Origin: Methanolobus sp. ZRKC5
Lineage (GTDB): Archaea > Halobacteriota > Methanosarcinia > Methanosarcinales > Methanosarcinaceae
Length of the DNA: 64,000 bases
Reading direction: 5' to 3'
NCBI RefSeq assembly: GCF_038446525.1
Contig: NZ_CP151792.1
Span: forward strand, 2,170,001 to 2,234,000
Within the stretch, counting starts at the first letter, position 1; each line of letters starts with the position of its first letter. The translations under genes and the position numbers were made by a program. Under the pieces are notes generated by a model that searched no databases, was not told the origin of the DNA, and saw nothing but the letters and a program-made list of their open reading frames with translations. Of this stretch, positions 8,726-16,526 are shown in pieces.

Positions 8726-9523
8726 TCACGCCTTTACAGTATTATTGTGTCTGTGGAATTCGCCTTTTCCACCAAGCTTTTCAATAGTGCTGATGGCTGC
8801 TGTTGCAGACTTCTTCAATACTGCTTCTGCTTTCTTATAGTCAGGAGCTATCACTTTTATGCGATATCTTGGAGCACCTGTATAACTGATCTCAACTCTG
8901 ACTTCTTCTTCATCGTTCTCATTTCCAGCATCTAGTGCTTGCTTAATGATTTCGATTCCATCAGGGAGATAGCAATTGAGGTCTACAAATCCTGCAATGT
9001 CTACAAAAGGCAATTTGATGTTATTCTGAGCGACAGTGACAATGCTTGTAACAAGCTTCTTCTCCATCTTTACTTCGTTAAAAGCATCCTCTGCATTGAT
9101 GGCTACTTCTTCAAATACGGAGTAAAGGCTGCCAAAGCTTTCCAGTAATTTGAGCTTTAATGTATCCATCTCATCTTCACTGGTACCAGTCTCTTCTGCA
9201 ACGAACTGAAGCCATTTGAATGCCTTCTGCTCGTTCTTCCAGTCCTGTATCTTTGCACGCTTCTGATGCTCGTTGACATCCTTTAGGGATAGGTCTATGT
9301 GACGGCGTGAAGAATCTACATTAAGTACTTTACATACTATTTTCTGTCCTTCACGTACGTAGTCTCTTACATATTTGACCCATCCGGCCTTGATCTCCGA
9401 TATGTGGATAAATCCTTCCTTTCCACCGAATTCTTCAAGGGAAGTGTATGCACCAAAATCCGTAACGTTTGTTACTGCGCAAACTACAAAATCCCCGCTT
9501 TCGGGCCAAATGTTCTCATCCAT
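8726..9523 (-). CDS. Translation initiation factor aIF2 subunit alpha
   Basis: A 265-residue protein of the normal length for aIF2alpha. Residues 8-85 form an S1 RNA-binding domain (SGDFVVCAVTNVTDFGAYTS, GFIHISEI, DSSRRHIDLSLKDV). A helical middle domain and the C-terminal alpha-beta domain that binds aIF2gamma follow (VEISYTGAPRYRIKVIAPDYKKAE). The factor helps deliver initiator Met-tRNA to the ribosome. It sits between S27e and nop10 in an order conserved in Euryarchaeota. Confidence 0.97.
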   Translation of the reverse strand: MDENIWPESGDFVVCAVTNVTDFGAYTSLEEFGGKEGFIHISEIKAGWVKYVRDYVREGQKIVCKVLNVDSSRRHIDLSLKDVNEHQKRAKIQDWKNEQKAFKWLQFVAEETGTSEDEMDTLKLKLLESFGSLYSVFEEVAINAEDAFNEVKMEKKLVTSIVTVAQNNIKLPFVDIAGFVDLNCYLPDGIEIIKQALDAGNENDEEEVRVEISYTGAPRYRIKVIAPDYKKAEAVLKKSATAAISTIEKLGGKGEFHRHNNTVKA

Positions 9524-9539
9524 TATAAATCACTTTTTT

Positions 9540-9722
<183 letters not shown>

Positions 9723-10001
9723 TCACTCCGAAAAATCGAATTTCTTTGCTCTGAAACATGGCCTCTGATGTGCTTTATTGCATTCTGAGCATCTGTATCT
9801 GAGCCATACTCTCTTTGTTGGTTTGTCTCCACCAGGCACCTTTGAGAATTTACCACTGTTTCCAATTCCAGTCTGGCGTTTCTTCTGTCTCTCGATGTGC
9901 GTCAATGATGATGCTTTTCCCTTCTTTACTCTTTCTGCGACATGCTCTGTGTGCTTTTTGCAGGAAGGGCAATGTGTTCTGAATCTCTTTGGAATCTTCA
10001 T
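9723..10001 (-). CDS. rpl44e: Large ribosomal subunit protein eL44 (L44e)
   Basis: A 92-residue basic protein starting [20 protein letters not shown], with two zinc-binding Cys pairs (CPSC near the start, CSEC near residue 75) and the conserved [15 protein letters not shown] segment. It is part of the 50S subunit near the E site. The ATG at 10001 is chosen over the in-frame GTG at 10010 because AAGGTGA overlaps that GTG and sits at normal Shine-Dalgarno distance from the ATG. Start of the conserved L44e-S27e-aIF2alpha-Nop10 string. Confidence 0.96.
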   Translation of the reverse strand: MKIPKRFRTHCPSCKKHTEHVAERVKKGKASSLTHIERQKKRQTGIGNSGKFSKVPGGDKPTKRVWLRYRCSECNKAHQRPCFRAKKFDFSE

Positions 10002-10030
10002 TATCTTCACCTTGATAAGTTAGATATTTT

Positions 10031-10729
10031 TTATATGATAATTTGTGCCACATTACGTTTTATCAGCCCTTTTACATTCAGGGCAGGTAACACGATAACG
10101 TCTTCGGCATGTAATGTGTAATTGCGATTATCCATAGCCTTGAAAGTAGGCAGGTCCTCCAGTATTCGCACAACAACGAATTCCTTATTTATATTACTTT
10201 TGCCTATTCCCTCTTTATTGCTTCGGTCATTCTTTGGAATTGTAGCGACCAGCTGGCCATCATCATGCAGGTCAGTTTGCACCTCTTCCATTTCCTGTGA
10301 ATTGATATTATCTCTTTCTGAGCTTGTCTTCACTCTGCTTTTGATTGCCTGAGGGTCGAGTATTGGTTCGATCAGTTCCTTACGTGATGTATTGATGGCT
10401 GTAAGCACAGCATCGTATACTTTTCTCTCTTCAGGAAGCAACTTGCTCATATCCTGGGACGGGGATTTGCTGGAAAATGCATTTGTTGTGGCACTGGTTA
10501 TTATTTTCCTGATGCGGCGGATAAATATAACTTCTATATCTGTGATCGCACTCTGTAATTCAGTGTCAAGCATCTTTGACTCAACGGAACGTGTATTGTT
10601 TACATTGTGTATTTCTTCTTCAAGTTCCTTCACGTACTTTTCCACGTCCGGGAAAAAGCTCGGGTGCAGTGACTTAAGTGCTGAACTGCTTTCTTCCCTG
10701 AGCACGTTTTTGAGTTCAGTGTGATCCAT
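10031..10729 (-). CDS. GINS complex subunit (archaeal Gins51/15 type)
   Basis: About 232 residues starting MDHTELKNVLREESSSALKS. The helical A-domain (residues 1-110) has the ESKMLDTELQSAITDIEVIFIRRIRKI pattern of GINS proteins; a long polar linker (about 110-170) leads to a small beta B-domain (FVVVRILEDLPTFKAMD, then HAEDVIVLPALNVKGLIKRN). GINS activates the MCM helicase with Cdc45/GAN. The frame extends upstream to 10798, but the ATG at 10729 fits the family and gives a 14-bp overlap with priS. The pairing priS-GINS is common in archaea and joins primase and helicase factors in one operon. Confidence 0.87.
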   Translation of the reverse strand: MDHTELKNVLREESSSALKSLHPSFFPDVEKYVKELEEEIHNVNNTRSVESKMLDTELQSAITDIEVIFIRRIRKIITSATTNAFSSKSPSQDMSKLLPEERKVYDAVLTAINTSRKELIEPILDPQAIKSRVKTSSERDNINSQEMEEVQTDLHDDGQLVATIPKNDRSNKEGIGKSNINKEFVVVRILEDLPTFKAMDNRNYTLHAEDVIVLPALNVKGLIKRNVAQIII

Positions 10730-11891
10730 GTTCCGCAACACCTCTACACATAAGATATACTGCGGCATATTCAGGTACTTCCTGTATGCCTTCCTCAACC
10801 ATGAGGTCCTTTCCTTTCATTTGCACAGCAAACGGTTTAATCACTTTTATTTTTACCGACTTGTCGCTGAATACAACAGCATCATTTAATGGCTCGAATT
10901 CTTCAAGTTCCTCTATCTTAAGAGCTGTGACCTTCATCCCGGATTTTCCGTGCAGTGAACCTGGAAGGCGTATAAGACGCTTAATGTCTGCGGTGACTGG
11001 CTCATCAACACATGCGGCCATCTGGAAAACCCCCTGCTTCACAATCGTTTCCAGAATTTCTTTCTTGATTCCTCCAAGTGCATCCATCTTGCCTTTTCGA
11101 AGTGACATCACTCGCGATTCATCCTGGAATATCTCTACAAGATTCTCTGCGGTCTTTTTCCCAATGCCTTTGAATCCTGTCAGTATCTTAATAGCATTCT
11201 CATCTTTGGCCAGGGATGAAAGATATGATATAAGGTATCGGTTGATCCTTCCTCCCCATCCTCCTTCTTCTTCTGAAGGAAGCACTGCCATTTTAGCAGA
11301 TTCAGTCCCGGCATCCCCTGTAATCTCTCTTTTGGAGAATATCCTTTCCAGGTTGAGGCCCTTGGAGCTGACATAATCAACAATTTCTCTTCTTTCTGGA
11401 CTTCCCAGTGAAAGCACAGATTCTTCGCTGATGTGGAAGTGGTATCCTCTTCCTCCGGAAAACACTGCATGTACTTCATTTTCGCTGAATCCAAAATCTC
11501 CCATGAGGAACTCAAGGAGTTTCAATGTTTCTCTCTTTCCTTTTTCAAGCATGTCAGCATATGAGTTTATGTCCCCGGGCAGGTGGTCTGAGTCAATATC
11601 GAATATAAGATCTGCTTTTTGCCAGTTCTTCTCTTTCATCTTTGGGGCACCAGGATATTCGTAGTATGCCACGGAATAGTATGCATGTGCAGGACCTATG
11701 CCTCTGAGGTAATCATGCAGCTCACCCTCTGATCCAAAGGCACGGTGTCTTTTCATGAAAGTATCCTGACCGCTGGTAAACTCGATAAATCCCCATTCAC
11801 GGGATGTAAACTCAGGTGGCAGTCTTATTTCTGCCTGGGAATAGTAATTCTGGAATGCAGATACTAAAAATCGTCTTGTACTCTCATTCAT
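10716..11891 (-). CDS. priS: DNA primase small (catalytic) subunit PriS
   Basis: A 391-residue archaeo-eukaryotic primase. The catalytic acid motif is DLIFDIDSDHLPGD (about residues 89-102), followed by FSGGRGYHFHI with the conserved nucleotide-binding His, and RLPGSLHGKSGMKVT near residue 315. With PriL it makes the RNA primers for replication. It heads the minus-strand cluster; the intergenic space to the divergent RqcH gene is about 100 bp and holds both promoters. The purine-rich GAGGAG is 19 bases from the ATG, too far for a good site, so transcription may start close to the gene. Confidence 0.97.
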   Translation of the reverse strand: MNESTRRFLVSAFQNYYSQAEIRLPPEFTSREWGFIEFTSGQDTFMKRHRAFGSEGELHDYLRGIGPAHAYYSVAYYEYPGAPKMKEKNWQKADLIFDIDSDHLPGDINSYADMLEKGKRETLKLLEFLMGDFGFSENEVHAVFSGGRGYHFHISEESVLSLGSPERREIVDYVSSKGLNLERIFSKREITGDAGTESAKMAVLPSEEEGGWGGRINRYLISYLSSLAKDENAIKILTGFKGIGKKTAENLVEIFQDESRVMSLRKGKMDALGGIKKEILETIVKQGVFQMAACVDEPVTADIKRLIRLPGSLHGKSGMKVTALKIEELEEFEPLNDAVVFSDKSVKIKVIKPFAVQMKGKDLMVEEGIQEVPEYAAVYLMCRGVAEHGSH

Positions 11892-11989
11892 CTAATGCCT
11901 GTGTCTCCTCGCTGAGAATCATGGTTTGCTATTAAATCTATTTAATGCGTCATAAACCTTATAGTCACCATCTACGTAATAGTTCCCGC

Positions 11990-13984
11990 ATGAAGAAGGA
12001 AATGACAAGTGCTGATGTGGCTACTCTTGCACTTGAGCTTAGCTCTGGTGAGACATCTATTGTAGATGCAAAAATAGCCAAAATATACCAGCCGGCGGCT
12101 GATGAGATAAGGATTAACCTTTTTATTTACAATAAAGGCAGGGACAATCTTGTAATAGAGGCAGGAAAGCGTATCCATATGAGCCAGCACCTGCGCCCCA
12201 GTCCAAAGCTTCCCCAGTCATTCCCTATGATGCTCAGGAAGCACATAATGGCCGGACGTATCACGTTTGTCAAACAGTATGATTTTGACAGGATAATGGA
12301 GATTGGTGTTGTACGTGGTGGTGTGGATACCATACTTGTTGTTGAACTATTTTCTCCCGGGAACATCGTTCTTCTGGATTCAGAAAGAAAGATCATTTTG
12401 CCAATGAAACCTGTGACCTTCAAGGGAAGGAGGATACGCAGCGGTGAGGTGTACCAGTATCCAGAAGCTCAGATAAGCCCTGTGGATGCCGGAGTTGAGG
12501 ATCTTGAAACAGCATTCTCCCAATCTGATGCAGATGTTGTAAGGACCATTGCCACAAGATTTAATCTGGGTGGTGTTCTTGCTGAAGAGGTATGTGCAAG
12601 GTCCGGTATCAACAAGGCTGAAGTTGCAAAGGATATAGGTTCGGATGGCATTAAGGCTATCATTTCTGCATTAAAGGATATGTTCTCTCCTCTTTTGTCC
12701 GGAACTTTGAATCCGTGCCTGGTCAAAAAAGAAGTTAAAGGAGAATTGCAGGCATTTGATGTTCTTCCTTTTGAACTGGATATTTACAGGGATTATGAAA
12801 AAGAGTTTTTCCCCACATTTAATGCTGCACTTGATGCGTTCTTTGGGAAAATGTCTGCAGAATCCGTGCAGGAGCAGGTAACTGCGGTAAAAAAGGAAAA
12901 AGTTGATATTTATGCACGCAGACTCCAGAAACAACAGGATGCTATCAAGAAATTCGGCAAGGATTCTGATAAGCAGACCCAGATAGCAGAAAAGGTCTAT
13001 GCTTATTATGTCGAAATAGAAGAGGTTGTAGGTATTCTGAAGCAAGCTCGTGCAAATGGTTATTCATGGGCTGATATCAAGTCCATACTCAAAAAAGCAA
13101 AGGATACGGTGCCGGCTTCAAAATGGATCTCGAATATCGACTCTGCAGCTGGAAACATCGTCCTTGATCTTGATGGTATAAATGCCACGATCGATCTTAA
13201 ACTGACCGTTCCGCAGAATGCCCAGGTCTACTATGATAGGGCCAAGAAGCTCACCAGGAAAAGAGAGGGAGCCTTAAAAGCAATAGAGGATACAAAACTC
13301 GCAATGCAAAAAAGAGAAAAGAAAGTATCCAATAGACGGAAGGTCAACACAAAGAAATACTGGTATGAGCGTTTCAGGTGGTTCATGTCCTCGGATGGTT
13401 TCCTTGTGATTGCCGGCAGGGATGCAGATAGTAATGAGGAGATTGTAAAGAAGTACATGGAAAAGAGGGACCTCGTGTTCCATACACAGGTTCCGGGTGC
13501 TCCTATTACAGTTATCAAGACACAAGGTGAAGATGTGCCGGAGCAAACTTTGAATGAAACTGCACAGTTTGTGGTGTCATATTCGAGTGTATGGAAATCC
13601 GGTCAGTTCAGTGGTGATTGCTACTGGGTAAAACCTGAACAGGTGTCAAAAACACCGGAATCCGGTGAGTATCTTAAGAAAGGTTCGTTCGTTATTCGCG
13701 GTGAGCGGAATTATTTCCGGGACATACAGGTGGGTGCCGCTGTAGCACTTCAGCTTAAAGGCAATACCAGGGTTATAGGCGGCCCGTTGTCCGCTGTTAG
13801 TAAGCATGGAGAACATATCGTTGAAGTTGTTCAGGGTAAGTTCAATCAGAATGATGTAGCGAAAAAGATATACAAAATATACGTTGATAAATTGAAAGAA
13901 ACCAATTTTGTAAAGCAAATAGCTTCTCCTGATAAGATCGCAAAGATGCTTCCTCCCGGAGAATCTGATATCAAGGGTCGCTGA
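11990..13984 (+). CDS. rqcH: RqcH/NEMF-type ribosome quality control factor (NFACT family)
   Basis: A 664-residue protein from the ATG at 11990 (MKKEMTSADVATLALELSSG). N-terminal NFACT-N domain (to about residue 270), central coiled coils (about 290-400), NFACT-R domain (KYWYERFRWFMSSDGFLVIAGRDADSNE) and a C-terminal segment. NEMF/Rqc2/RqcH bind 50S subunits with stalled peptidyl-tRNA and, in bacteria, direct alanine tailing. There is no Shine-Dalgarno sequence, but CTTATAG lies about 30 bases upstream, so the transcript may be leaderless. The in-frame start at 11945 is less likely. Pelota follows after 70 bp on the same strand: two rescue pathways in one transcription unit. Confidence 0.9.
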   Translation: MKKEMTSADVATLALELSSGETSIVDAKIAKIYQPAADEIRINLFIYNKGRDNLVIEAGKRIHMSQHLRPSPKLPQSFPMMLRKHIMAGRITFVKQYDFDRIMEIGVVRGGVDTILVVELFSPGNIVLLDSERKIILPMKPVTFKGRRIRSGEVYQYPEAQISPVDAGVEDLETAFSQSDADVVRTIATRFNLGGVLAEEVCARSGINKAEVAKDIGSDGIKAIISALKDMFSPLLSGTLNPCLVKKEVKGELQAFDVLPFELDIYRDYEKEFFPTFNAALDAFFGKMSAESVQEQVTAVKKEKVDIYARRLQKQQDAIKKFGKDSDKQTQIAEKVYAYYVEIEEVVGILKQARANGYSWADIKSILKKAKDTVPASKWISNIDSAAGNIVLDLDGINATIDLKLTVPQNAQVYYDRAKKLTRKREGALKAIEDTKLAMQKREKKVSNRRKVNTKKYWYERFRWFMSSDGFLVIAGRDADSNEEIVKKYMEKRDLVFHTQVPGAPITVIKTQGEDVPEQTLNETAQFVVSYSSVWKSGQFSGDCYWVKPEQVSKTPESGEYLKKGSFVIRGERNYFRDIQVGAAVALQLKGNTRVIGGPLSAVSKHGEHIVEVVQGKFNQNDVAKKIYKIYVDKLKETNFVKQIASPDKIAKMLPPGESDIKGR

Positions 13985-14054
13985 AGAGTTTTAGTTTCCT
14001 GGTCTTATTGTGAAATATTGCATTGATGAATGGTACTGGTCGGAGGGCATTATA

Positions 14055-15095
14055 ATGAGGGTCAAAAAAAGATTTTTAAGAGGCAGAGAAGGTGAGATCA
14101 CACTGGTTCCTGAAACATTGGATGACTTGTGGCACCTGAAGTATATTGTAGAGAAAGGGGATCTCATTTTTGCTCTGACCAAAAGGAAAGCTGATGGGGT
14201 TGCTGATAAGCTTCGGCCGGAAAAAGTGGAAAAAAAGACAGTGAGGCTTGGTGTCAGGGTTGAAGAGCTTGAGTTTCATAAGTTCTCCAACAGGCTGAGA
14301 GTACACGGTCTCATTGAGCATGGAATGGATGCAGGCCATTATCATACTTTTAATGTAGAAGAAGGTCTTGACATTTCTATTACAAAAACATGGAAAAAGG
14401 ACCAGCTTGAACGCATTGATGAAGCAGAGGCAAGTTCAAAACGTCCCAAGGTTGTAATAGTGGCTATTGAAGAAGGTGATGCGGATATTGGTCTTGTGCG
14501 GCATTATGGTATAGAGACCTATTCTCATATCAATCAGTCATCAGGAAAGGGTGAAGGTACTTTGAGGGAAGTCTTTTTCCAGGAAATTACTGGGCAGCTT
14601 ATTCACGCAGCATCGGAGTCTGAGGCAATTGTTGTTGCAGGGCCTGGATTTACAAAAGAGGATTTCATGAAATACATACTGGCAAAAGAGCCGGAACTGG
14701 CCTCAAGAGTCATTACCGAAGATATCTCTTCAATAGGCATGTCCGGTTTTCAGGAAGTTTTGAGGCGTGGGGCAGTTGACAGGATAATGGAGGAGTCGCG
14801 TATAGCCCGTGAATCTCGTCTGATGGATGAGTTGCTCAAGGAAATATCGACTGATGGTAAAGTCGCCTATGGGTTGGAAGAAGTGAAGATGGCTCTGGAT
14901 TATGGGTCGATTGCAACCCTTCTTGTTGCGGATGAAATGTTAAGGATAGAGCGTGAAAAAGGCGGCATCGACTCATTTTTAAGGAACGTTGAGAACAACC
15001 AGGGAAAAATTGTTGTCTTCAGTACAATCTTTGAGCCCGGTCAAAAGCTACTTGCACTTGGCGGCATTGCTGCACTTCTGCGTTTTAAGATCTGA
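14055..15095 (+). CDS. pelA: Pelota (mRNA surveillance / ribosome rescue factor)
   Basis: A 346-residue protein from the ATG at 14055 (MRVKKRFLRGREGEITLVPE), with GGAGGG eight bases upstream. Domain 1 has the Sm-like fold typical of Pelota (DDLWHLKYIVEKGDLIFALTKRK); the middle domain contains VVIVAIEEGDADIGLVRHYGIE and VVAGPGFTKEDF; the C-terminal eRF1-like domain has EVKMALDYGSIATLLVADEML. It resembles aRF1 but lacks the NIKS/GGQ features, as expected: with aEF1A it splits ribosomes stalled on broken mRNA. The GTG at 14010 is an unlikely start. Confidence 0.95.
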   Translation: MRVKKRFLRGREGEITLVPETLDDLWHLKYIVEKGDLIFALTKRKADGVADKLRPEKVEKKTVRLGVRVEELEFHKFSNRLRVHGLIEHGMDAGHYHTFNVEEGLDISITKTWKKDQLERIDEAEASSKRPKVVIVAIEEGDADIGLVRHYGIETYSHINQSSGKGEGTLREVFFQEITGQLIHAASESEAIVVAGPGFTKEDFMKYILAKEPELASRVITEDISSIGMSGFQEVLRRGAVDRIMEESRIARESRLMDELLKEISTDGKVAYGLEEVKMALDYGSIATLLVADEMLRIEREKGGIDSFLRNVENNQGKIVVFSTIFEPGQKLLALGGIAALLRFKI

Positions 15096-15605
15096 TCGAG
15101 TTTTAAAATTAGTTGAGTCTGGTGCCTTATTTATGCTGAATGAAGGCAAAAATATAATCCTCTCCTACTTATAAGCTTTTCGGAATGCGTGTGTGTATAT
15201 TGTACACAGCACACACAACACCTACCAACTGTGTATATATATTCACATTGTCATAATTTATTAACATCTACTAGGTTTTTTTTAGTGTTTTAACCGTAAA
15301 TAGTGCTTATTGTGTCTCTATAATATTTTTAAAGCTTTTAAAAAGCATTAAATTGATAATAAAACCGTGATTGATATTATCCTTTTTTGTAATAATCAAA
15401 AATGCTATATACTTCTATTTTAAAGTCCTTATCTGGAGGTGAAAATGGTAACACTTGATGGAGGTAGCAAGCAGTTACGATATTCATTAAACTTGATGGA
15501 AATAACTTTTCTGGCATTTTATTTTAAGGCCAGCAATAAACAATTATAACGATGTTAATATTGTTTAGTACTTATATCTTAATTATATTAGGGAAGTGAT
15601 AAACT
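15096..15605 (+). other. Long intergenic/leader region before the acetate transporter
   Basis: Holds a palindrome TGTGTA-N5-TACACA (15192-15208), a TATA-like tgtgtatatatattc (about 15230-15245), a second TATA-like gctatatactt (about 15404-15414) 30 bases before a Shine-Dalgarno-led 34-codon ORF (15445-15549), and a third TATA-like tacttatatctt (about 15570-15581) just ahead of the transporter gene. This suggests several promoters or a long regulated leader. Confidence 0.5.
15445..15549 (+). CDS. Small ORF (34 aa) with strong ribosome binding site
   Basis: ATG at 15445 preceded by GGAGGTG at a good distance, encoding MVTLDGGSKQLRYSLNLMEI then TFLAFYFKASNKQL. The last half is mildly hydrophobic. 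No family is recognised. The ribosome binding site is among the best in the window, which argues for real translation, perhaps as a leader peptide for the transporter 56 bp downstream; composition alone does not prove it. Confidence 0.4.
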   Translation: MVTLDGGSKQLRYSLNLMEITFLAFYFKASNKQL

Positions 15606-16178
15606 ATGGAAGGAGAAGTAACAATTAAAGATACAACTGCAGGAAGCCCGGCAGCAGTAGGTTTTTACGGTCTGGGATTTGCAGCTACATTCGCAGGACT
15701 TTTAAACATGGGAATGATACCAGATGCACTTATGGTCATCGCAATGGCAATAATGCTTGGTGGCTTGGCAGAAGTATTAGCAGGTATACAGTTATTTAAG
15801 AAAGGTGACACGTTTGGTGCAACAGCATTCACAATATTTGGTTTCTGGTGGCTCGGTTTTGCATACATAAACCTTGCTCCAGCCGGACTCTTCAATGCAC
15901 CAATGGCAGCAGCAAGTGCCACATCGATGGGATTCTTCACACTCGTATGGGGTATCATAGCAACTTTGCTTACAGTTGCTACATTTAAGATCGGTGTAAA
16001 GATGATAACCGTAGTCTTCGTAGTGCTTGACCTCACATTCTTCAGCCTTGCACTCGTGTTCTTCGGAATACTGCCTCTGGGAATCGCAGGATTAATAACC
16101 CTAATCACAGGTCTTGCATCACTTTACCTTGCCACTGCACTGGTCATGAATGCAGTTGGAATGAAAATGCCAATTTAA
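15606..16178 (+). CDS. GPR1/FUN34/YaaH (AceTr) family acetate transporter
   Basis: A 190-residue protein with six transmembrane helices. The family signature is present near the N-terminus (residues 13-25, SPAAVGFYGLGFA, a relative of the NPAPLGL motif), followed by AEVLAGIQLFKKGDTFGAT and FTIFGFWWLGFAYI. Homologues SatP (E. coli) and AceP (Methanosarcina mazei) move acetate or succinate with protons. In a methylotroph the role may be uptake of acetate for biosynthesis or export. SD: GGGAAGTG eight bases before the ATG. It is followed by a hairpin and T run. Confidence 0.92.
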   Translation: MEGEVTIKDTTAGSPAAVGFYGLGFAATFAGLLNMGMIPDALMVIAMAIMLGGLAEVLAGIQLFKKGDTFGATAFTIFGFWWLGFAYINLAPAGLFNAPMAAASATSMGFFTLVWGIIATLLTVATFKIGVKMITVVFVVLDLTFFSLALVFFGILPLGIAGLITLITGLASLYLATALVMNAVGMKMPI

Positions 16179-16200
16179 GTAGTTGGTATTGTAAGATCAA

Positions 16201-16236
16201 GTAAATGATCGGTATATTCTGCCGGTCTACTTTTTT
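16201..16236 (+). terminator. Probable terminator of the acetate transporter gene
   Basis: Inverted repeat GTA..GATCGG / CCGGTC..TAC with one G-T pair, followed by a run of six T. It lies 23 bp after the transporter stop codon. Confidence 0.6.
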
Positions 16237-16482
16237 ATTTATCCTTATTTAATTGCTCAACTCAAAAAGCCACAGTCGGTATGTCATATTATTCTATTTT
16301 CGTATTTTGTGTTTGAAAAAAGGCATTTAAGGCTACATGGCATCCATATTACTTTGTTATGTCTTTCACCACTATCCTGGAATAGTCCAGGTCATGGATG
16401 AAGCAGTTAGCAAGTTGATAATATTCCATGTATTTTAAGTTTAGAATAGGGACAAAGATAAAAGTAAAGACAAAATTCATTG

Positions 16483-16513
16483 GATCGGCATTCTGGCCGA
16501 TCACTTCTTTTTT
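16483..16513 (+). terminator. Second hairpin plus T run
   Basis: Perfect 7-bp stem GATCGGC-ATTCTG-GCCGATC (16483-16502) followed by a T-rich tract. It resembles the first hairpin 280 bp upstream; the interval (16237-16482) contains no gene that I can see. The IS66 element is inserted 13 bp further on. It may be a terminator whose original gene has been lost. Confidence 0.5.
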
Positions 16514-16526
16514 ATTTACATGTTTT

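Noticed and set aside
16237-16482. Possible decayed gene between two terminator-like hairpins
   Set aside because: No frame with protein-like content or ribosome binding site could be found on either strand.
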